A stretch of 64,000 nucleotides of DNA from assembly GCF_000001735.4 (NCBI RefSeq), contig NC_003074.8, forward strand, positions 4,774,101 through 4,838,100, read 5' to 3'. The notes below the pieces were generated by a model, which was not told the origin of the DNA, searched no databases, and was given only the letters and a program-made list of their open reading frames with translations. Origin of the DNA: Arabidopsis thaliana. Lineage: Eukaryota; Streptophyta; Magnoliopsida; Brassicales; Brassicaceae. Numbering within the stretch: position 1 is the first letter of the stretch; each line of letters begins with the position of its first letter. This document shows positions 57,578 through 64,000 of this stretch, one piece after another. A program made the translations under genes and the position numbers.

Positions 57578-59377
57578 TCACACGACCTGCTTCGCCAAAT
57601 CATCGGCTCCGATGAATGTACCGTGAAATCCGTACGGAACCCTTGACGGAAGTTTAACCGTTGCTTCAACCTCTAAGCTAACGGCGTTAACTATCTGTAA
57701 CTCCGATTTCCATGTCTTCTCGTCGTGAACGAAACAGAGGATGTATCCTTCGTCTTCCTCTCCTCCTTCTCCGGGGAGAAACAGAGGCTCTCCTCCGTAA
57801 CGGTTATCGCCGTAAAGATGTTTCTTAACTTCTCCAGTAGTGAGATCAACTTTAGCGAATCCTGAGACTTTAGGCCACGGCTCGGCTAAAGCCAAGTAAG
57901 CGAATTTGGTTTTACGGCCGAGCATGTTTCTGTTGACCATCCCTGCTTCGAGGTTGACTTGTTGATCTTCGTTGGAGATGATCGGACGGCGAGTTGATTC
58001 ACCGGTTTTGAGATTCAGGCGGATTTCAGACAGGACACTCTTGAGATTCTCGTCAGACTCGTTGAAAATTGAGTCTGGTGGAGTCATACAGGACCCTATC
58101 ACGACGACTTCATCTGTTTCTGGCTCTTCCCAAGCGTTCCAGAGATGGAAGCAGAAGCAATCTGGAGCATCAATCCACTTAATGTTCGATGAATCTTCGG
58201 CGTATTTGTCTAAAATCCCGAATCTTGCGACCTTGTTCTTGTCGTAAACCACCGGAGACCCACCGCGGATCATCTCCGGCAGCTTGAAAACGACTTGCTG
58301 GTCAGGTACGACGACGAAGTTCTCTGTAATCGCGAAATCGTGCATCATCGTTGGCTGATCAAGCTGAATCTCGACGTCCGGTGATTTAGTTCCGTCCGGT
58401 GAGAATCGGAAGTATTTTAGGTAAGGCTTTGAAACGACGTCGTAGCTTAAAGCGAAGAGTTCACCGGATTCCGGGTCGACTTTCGGGTGGGCAATCATTG
58501 TGGATTCTAATTGTCCATCAAAATCGAACCGACCAACGGTTTTTAAATCTCCATTGGGAGTGATCTGAACTTGGTAAGGTAAATCATCCTCCGACATAGC
58601 CAATAACCGGCCATTGAAATAGACCAAACCGGCGTTAGCTACACCGGTTCCGTGTGCCGGGTCGACTATACCGGCTGCAGCTCTGGCGTAGAATAGCATG
58701 AGTCGGGCAATACCGGTGTGGCCGTGAAGCTCACCGATGGCTTTGGGGAAAACCGGTCGACCCAATTGACGTTCCTGAACAAACCGGTTAGTCTGAGTAA
58801 ACCGGCAAGCGTAGCTAGCTGAACCGTGTTCGAATTTGACGGCGTGAACCATACCGTCTCCGTCGAAGAAGTGGTGACCTGTCACCGGCTCGTGAAGTGG
58901 GTTAGCTCCGTTGCGCACATACACTCCTTTGATGGAATCGGGAAGTTTTCCGACCACCGGAAGATTACGCCGGACGGGCTGTTCATTCACCGGAGCAAAA
59001 TTTCCGGCGATCTGAACACTAGGATCAGCCGTTTTAGGAAGCGGGTGTAGCTTCTCGTGGCTGACAAGGAAACCCTCCGCCGCGTCCAACGCTGCCGCCG
59101 CCGCTCTCTGGAACAAATTCATCTGTTTAGTGTTGGATTCTTTGGCTTTGGGCTTAACAACAATGGCGGGAGAGTTTGATGATTGCTTAGGGAAATGAAG
59201 AGCTGGAGGAGTGTGAAGCGCAGATGAAACATTGAGCTTACGTGTGACACGACTGGCCATAGGTAAGGAGCTACAATAACTCAAGTCGGAGCTTTGAGAA
59301 GACGATAATGGCGGCTGAGTATGATTGCCACCAAGCCATCTCCCAGAAACCGCAGCCGTTGCCGTGAAAGAAGCCAT
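57578..59377 (-). CDS. NCED3: 9-cis-epoxycarotenoid dioxygenase, key enzyme of ABA synthesis
   Basis: This plastid non-haem iron enzyme cleaves 9-cis-violaxanthin or 9'-cis-neoxanthin to xanthoxin, the rate-limiting step of abscisic acid synthesis under drought. The gene is intronless and encodes 599 residues. The N-terminus ([20 protein letters not shown]...) is a transit peptide, and an amphipathic helix ([19 protein letters not shown]) probably mediates thylakoid attachment. The carotenoid oxygenase domain starts at about residue 130 with [10 protein letters not shown] and [14 protein letters not shown]. Iron-ligand histidines are expected in [23 protein letters not shown] and PYGFHGTF segments, all present. 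It is recognised as NCED3 (At3g14440). The stress-responsive promoter lies to the right. Confidence 0.96.
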
Positions 59378-59524
59378 TTTTCAAGTGTGTTCAATCAGTA
59401 TTTGGTGGTTAAAGTAAGTTCGATTTTGAGATGTGTAAAGGCTCTGTTTTTTTTCTTCTTGTAGAAGAGAGGAGAGAAGAGAGAAGAGAGAGTTGGTTTG
59501 AGAGCGATGAAGTGTTGTGAAGGG

Positions 59525-59532
59525 TTTATATA
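59525..59532 (-). promoter_or_regulatory. TATA box of NCED3
   Basis: TATATAAA on the minus strand, inside the perfect palindrome GGTTTATATAAACC (59523-59536), about 150 bp before the ATG. This predicts transcription start near 59495. Confidence 0.7.
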
Positions 59533-59577
59533 AACCGGGAGGTGGGTAAGAGGAAAGGTGGATCCCATCAGTGTGGC

Positions 59578-59583
59578 CACGTG
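59578..59583 (-). promoter_or_regulatory. Proximal G-box of NCED3
   Basis: CACGTG in the context GGCCACGTGTTG, about 45 bp upstream of the TATA box, a typical ABRE/bZIP or bHLH site. Confidence 0.65.
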
Positions 59584-61741
59584 TTGAATCAGTGACAGAA
59601 AGAGGGAATGGAGTGAGTGGGTTATAGAGGGAATTAAAAAGGGTACTTTGGGAAAAAAAAAGAAAAAAAAAGGGAGTGTGAGTAATGTTATTATGGTTCA
59701 AAGTTGAGACTTGAGACCTTTCACACTTAGACAAATGCATCACTTCAATCTTTAACTCCCTTTGTCTTTTTTTGTGGCTTCTTCTGTTTCTAAGTTTGGT
59801 AACAAAAGCTTCCAATTCTTTGGCAACTTGAGGATATCAAATTCTCTAATCTAGTAAAATGTATACTCTTGAGTTTGAGGGTTCGAGACATTATGAGGCA
59901 TTGTTTGTCTAGTGGTGATTTCTTTTACCGTTGTAAGATGAAGTTAAGTGTATTGAAATTTTCTAAAACAGTTCAGAATTCTTCGATCAATCAAATATAG
60001 ATAAACATATGTAGTTTGGTACGTAGTTTATATTAGTGTCAATATTCGAACTCAAATCCAGTAAATATGTTAGTTTTTTTAGAAATATATATAAACGCAT
60101 GCTATCGACAGAAACAAAAATTGTGTATATGGCCATGGGTCCCTAATATATAACCACACACATTTAGTTTCATTAATTACGGTCATCAACTTGGCTTATG
60201 TCGTGGCTCAAGAGCTTCTTGTTTGCAGACTCCAACTTGGCCTATTCATCTCCCACATGAAAATATCTTAAGACTTCACATTATATACTCATATGTCATA
60301 GTCTATTAGTGTTCAAATTTAGAAGAATAGAGTAACACAATAATTGGAATTTTTTTTGGCTTGTCCTATTGCTTGAGTCATGAGTTTATGTCCGTACAAT
60401 TAGATTTATGTTATACTTATAATTTAGAGGGTGATCTCCGACCTTTTTTTTAGGGTATAGAATCTATCAATTATTCGGACGCAAGAACTCTAATACTTCG
60501 CGATCTCATCTAATCATTATGTAATTTAATAAGTCTGAAATAGCTAACGCAATTAACCATACGAAATACTTGTGCCTGTGTCAATATATACCTGAATTAA
60601 ACAAAACATTGAACACTAAATAGTAGTACCTCTTTCAGTTGTCTATTATCCTAGAAACCAGTTTCCCAAAAATATTCATAACTTGAAGAAGTGAACAAAA
60701 TCCTTAATTGAACACTAATACCCTACGCACGCAATTTATCTACAAAAGTCGGTGTGTTACATCATTAACGTGCGCTCTCTACTCTAAGATATTAACTTTG
60801 AATTGTCTGGTGATAATGTTTTTTCACTTGGATTTTAGTTGACGAGATCTATAGAGATGTTCGACCACTCCTTTTTCTATTTGGACAACACTCTCAACAG
60901 GGATTCTTACATTTATGTTTTATACTTTTGTTATCGGATTATTCTTACATTTACGTTTATATTAACTTACTCAAATACTTGTTGGCAACAAATACTCAAT
61001 TACCGACATAATTTTTAAATCATCGTCACTTTTGGATATGTATTTGTTTTCAAAATATGTTGTTTATGTCACCATGCAAAGCTTTGAATTTATGATTTAC
61101 GTGGAATATGATAATTGTAAAAGTATAAGCACAATAGGTTAATTTTTCTATTGATCATCATATATAGTCTATGAGCTCGAGTACGAATCCGGAGTTTCTT
61201 TTCTTACTATATTATATATAATGAAATTACTAGAATGAGAAGAGTCTTGCGACTATTGTACACATATTTAATTAACGTAACAAACTTCGCGTATTATATA
61301 GTGAAGAAATACACATCACGTATTATTTTCTAGAAACTCCGTCTAATAATTTAATACAAAAGAAACATATAAAAATCGGATTGGAAGAATCCCTACACCA
61401 AACCAACTTTGTATGAGCATATGATATGGCCTCGTGTAATGTAAACAAAATCTTGCACATTATAGGTGTTTTTGTACATTTATAAAATTAAATGGATAAA
61501 ATATTAGAAAATTGATAAAATAATAAGAAACTAACACGTAAAAAGATAAGTAAAAGGACATTAGGGTCGATATTGTCTCACTATTCTCCGATTGGACCAT
61601 TGTGTCGTCTAACTTTTTTCTTTTCTTTTCTTGTTTGGGTTAGAGAAGTGAAATCAAATTGGTTTGGTAAGTCGTTAGTGAAGAGGACACGTTTTGGAGA
61701 TAGCCCGCGTCTTTGCCTCATAACAGAGTTCTCAAATATAA

Positions 61742-61747
61742 CACGTG
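61742..61747 (-). promoter_or_regulatory. Distal G-box of NCED3
   Basis: CACGTG in TGCCACGTGTTA. It is about 2.25 kb upstream of the predicted start of transcription. I recall a dehydration-responsive G-box reported at about -2248 of this promoter, which fits this position. Confidence 0.7.
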
Positions 61748-62390
61748 GCATTCTTCTCTTTTTCACTATTCTTCCCTCCATCACGATTGCTTTAATTTTT
61801 TTTCTCTTTTTATCTTCGCCTTTTTTCTTATCGTTCTTTTTCATCTTTTTTTTTTCATTTTTTTCTCAACAAATGAAAATCTTATTTACTGTTTTTTTAA
61901 AAAAAATGAATGCTAAAATGTATTCAACTCAAAACACCATCATGTTTACATCATTTGCAAACTTGGGTGGAAAATTGTAAATGGAATTCAAATCTAAAAA
62001 GAGAGTAGAAAGAGTTTGAAGGGAAATAGGGAACCCCGTTATATTATTTCACAAAAAATACTGGATAACTATAATTTCGTATAGGTAACTTAAATAAATA
62101 ATAAAAATTCTGATTTACAGTCAAATCTAACCTTTCGGTTGTGCATGTATCCATATTTTCAGAGTTTTCCTTTTATCTCGTAATTAATGCAAATAAATAA
62201 ATCACATACATTTGGTTTATTGGACTCAAAAATGATATGAGCAATAATATTAGAAAGCCTTTCACACAAAAAATTAGAAGGTAACGAATCATATTCAAAT
62301 CTTACAGTAATGCCACCACTTTATATTCTTCAATAGGTTAGTTATTATCTTAAACCGTCAAAGTTAGGTATAAACTTTTAATTCTTCTTC

Positions 62391-62394
<4 letters not shown>

Positions 62395-62426
<32 letters not shown>
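62395..62426. repeat. (AT)16 microsatellite
   Basis: 32 bases of uninterrupted AT dinucleotide. Confidence 0.95.
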
Positions 62427-62430
<4 letters not shown>

Positions 62431-64000
62431 TCTTTTTCTGGCAACCACTAATTATATATAATTATGTCCTAAGAATCGATCTAAATGGTAACACACGTTT
62501 CTTCGATAACTCGGTTTAGCGATAAGCTCTTTTGGACTTCACACGATCTTTTATATTCTAACAACAATTGTCTACGCATCCTAATATGAAGACATTCCTA
62601 CCTAATTTTAAAAAAACTATTCACACGCTCACACTCTTAAATTTGAATATGAGTTCTAACATCAAAGACACTAGTATAAACCATTAACATATTACAAGAT
62701 CCAGTTAAATCTAAACATTATAATTACAATATTTATGATTTAACAGATAATAGATATACTTATTTCAGTTTAAATAAAAATAAAATATTTTTAATAAAAA
62801 ATTAAGATGTAAGAAAAACATATAAACACGCGTGTAGGATTATTCACCGGCCAAATAAAAACATGAATTTCAAAGTAGAGAACAGTATTAGTTAAAGAGT
62901 AAAAAGTAACAAAAGTTTAAATGTCAAATTATCATCTGAGATCTCATGCAGATACGTGACATTTTTTTTACTATAATTAGAAAGAAAAAACGGAATGATA
63001 ATTGTTAACAGAGTGGAAATGGGGCACCGGGCAATAAGAAATTAACCATAAGATTAACCTTTAAAAAAAAAAGGACCATAAGATAACTTTTTGTTAAATT
63101 AAATTATGCATTCTTCGACTAAGGAACGTATAGGCAAAATGATCAGTAATTTTCTGCTATTAAATTTTAATTAATATTTCTCTTCAATTTTCATCCAAAA
63201 AAGAGTAAATATAGTTATACAAAAATGATCTTAACATATAATGTTGCTTGAAGAAAAGTAACTAAAAACTAATTTATATAGTCTCAACTAAAAAGTTGTC
63301 TAAGTGGGATTTGTTTTGTCTCGTTTGATTAGAGTCATCAATGACTCAATAAAGCCCCCATGAAAAGTGGATGGGGAAATTAAAAATTAGGAATAATAAC
63401 ATATAAATAAAAATAACGGTTGATTCGATCATCCTTACGATTTTTAATTTATAGATAAAAATTCCAATCATGCTTGTGATCTTAACCATCCTTTCTTTCT
63501 TTATAGTTTTATAAAGATACGAAAAAATTTATATCATAAGTTATCGCCACGTCAGTTTTATCGACACCTCATTCATAATGGAAGGTGTATATATCTCTCA
63601 AATATTTATTAGTGTGTATACGCATACTATGTATTTATGTATCATGTATGCAATATATAACATGATCTCGAAAAAGGTAACTACCGAAGTTGTGTTTAAC
63701 GGACGAACTCGTGGCTCACGGGACACCCTCGTCAATAATTGTATATTAGGAAGAATCTACGAGTTTTTTTTTCCTTTGACGGCAAGATCTACGAGTTTAT
63801 TTCTTAAATAATACAGTATATAATAAGAAGTTATGTTGTTGTCTTTAATCCCTTTCTGTTGACTCGTTTGTTGCAACTTTTTACCTATGATGGTATGCAG
63901 AGGTTCTTAACCATGATCGAATCATATGTATATATATCAGCATGTTTAACCCTGTTACCCAAAGTACTAGTAAAGGGAACTACATACAATACATTTCAAG

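Larger units (their letters stand above)
59584..64000. other. NCED3 upstream region and intergenic DNA
   Basis: No protein or RNA gene was supported. It includes the distal G-box, T-rich low-complexity DNA at 61790-61870 (the ORFs there are artefacts) and an (AT)n tract. The right end shows no gene start. Confidence 0.55.

Noticed and set aside
59381..59815. 144-residue minus-strand ORF upstream of NCED3
   Set aside because: It spans the TATA box and 5' leader, is rich in low-complexity residues, and ends just before the NCED3 ATG.
61573..61980. 135-residue plus-strand ORF near the distal G-box
   Set aside because: Mostly Phe/Ser/Leu from T-rich DNA, with no sensible start context or family similarity.

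Overview
This window is nuclear DNA of Arabidopsis thaliana, or something indistinguishable from it. The genes have short introns with plant GT-AG (and a few GC-AG) borders, intergenic DNA is AT-rich, and the gene order PME3, ATL61, CREF3, SRF7, OBL1, DVL19, WAG2, CASPL2A2, MIR169F, DAPDC1, UBP25, GOX2, GOX1, NCED3 is one I recognise from chromosome 3 (about At3g14310 to At3g14440). Locus names come from memory of the families. Exon borders were derived by hand, and every multi-exon model below closes in frame.

Layout. 1-5.5 kb: the first coding exon of a pectin methylesterase (minus; the rest lies left of the window), a RING-H2 E3 ligase gene and a decayed tandem copy of it. 5.6-13 kb: a DYW-type PPR editing factor, an easily missed two-exon 92-residue gene whose promoter holds three CACGTG boxes, and the 16-exon LRR receptor kinase SRF7, all on the minus strand. 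13-17.5 kb: gene-poor spacer with palindromes and a duplicated ACGT-rich module. 17.5-25.4 kb: a lipid-droplet lipase (plus), a 48-residue DVL/ROTUNDIFOLIA peptide gene (minus), a Helitron-like element and the AGC kinase WAG2 (minus). 25.4-34.9 kb: spacer, a CASP-like membrane protein (minus), the miR169 precursor MIR169F (minus) and plastid diaminopimelate decarboxylase (plus). 36.9-43.8 kb: a 75-residue protein gene (plus), the deubiquitinase UBP25 and a TPT/nucleotide-sugar-type transporter (both minus). 44.5-50.6 kb: tandem peroxisomal glycolate oxidase genes (plus) and a 76-residue membrane protein gene (minus). 50.6-57.5 kb: a long spacer. 57.6-59.4 kb: the intronless NCED3 gene (minus), followed by more than 4.6 kb of upstream DNA holding its regulatory sites.

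The genes are independent plant transcription units, not an operon. Shared themes are limited. GOX1 and GOX2 carry out the same photorespiratory step and come from one segmental duplication that also copied a piece of the neighbouring transporter gene. NCED3 (ABA synthesis) and MIR169F (regulator of NF-YA mRNAs) are both stress-linked, and the small gene at 8 kb has a promoter of ABA-response type.

I saw no bacterial-type system, CRISPR array, rRNA gene or convincing tRNA gene. The most rewarding non-obvious items are the MIR169F hairpin, the two-exon gene at 8 kb, the RING pseudogene with one in-frame stop, the transporter-exon relic between the GOX genes, conserved GC-AG introns, the Helitron with its 3' hairpin, and the two G-boxes of NCED3.
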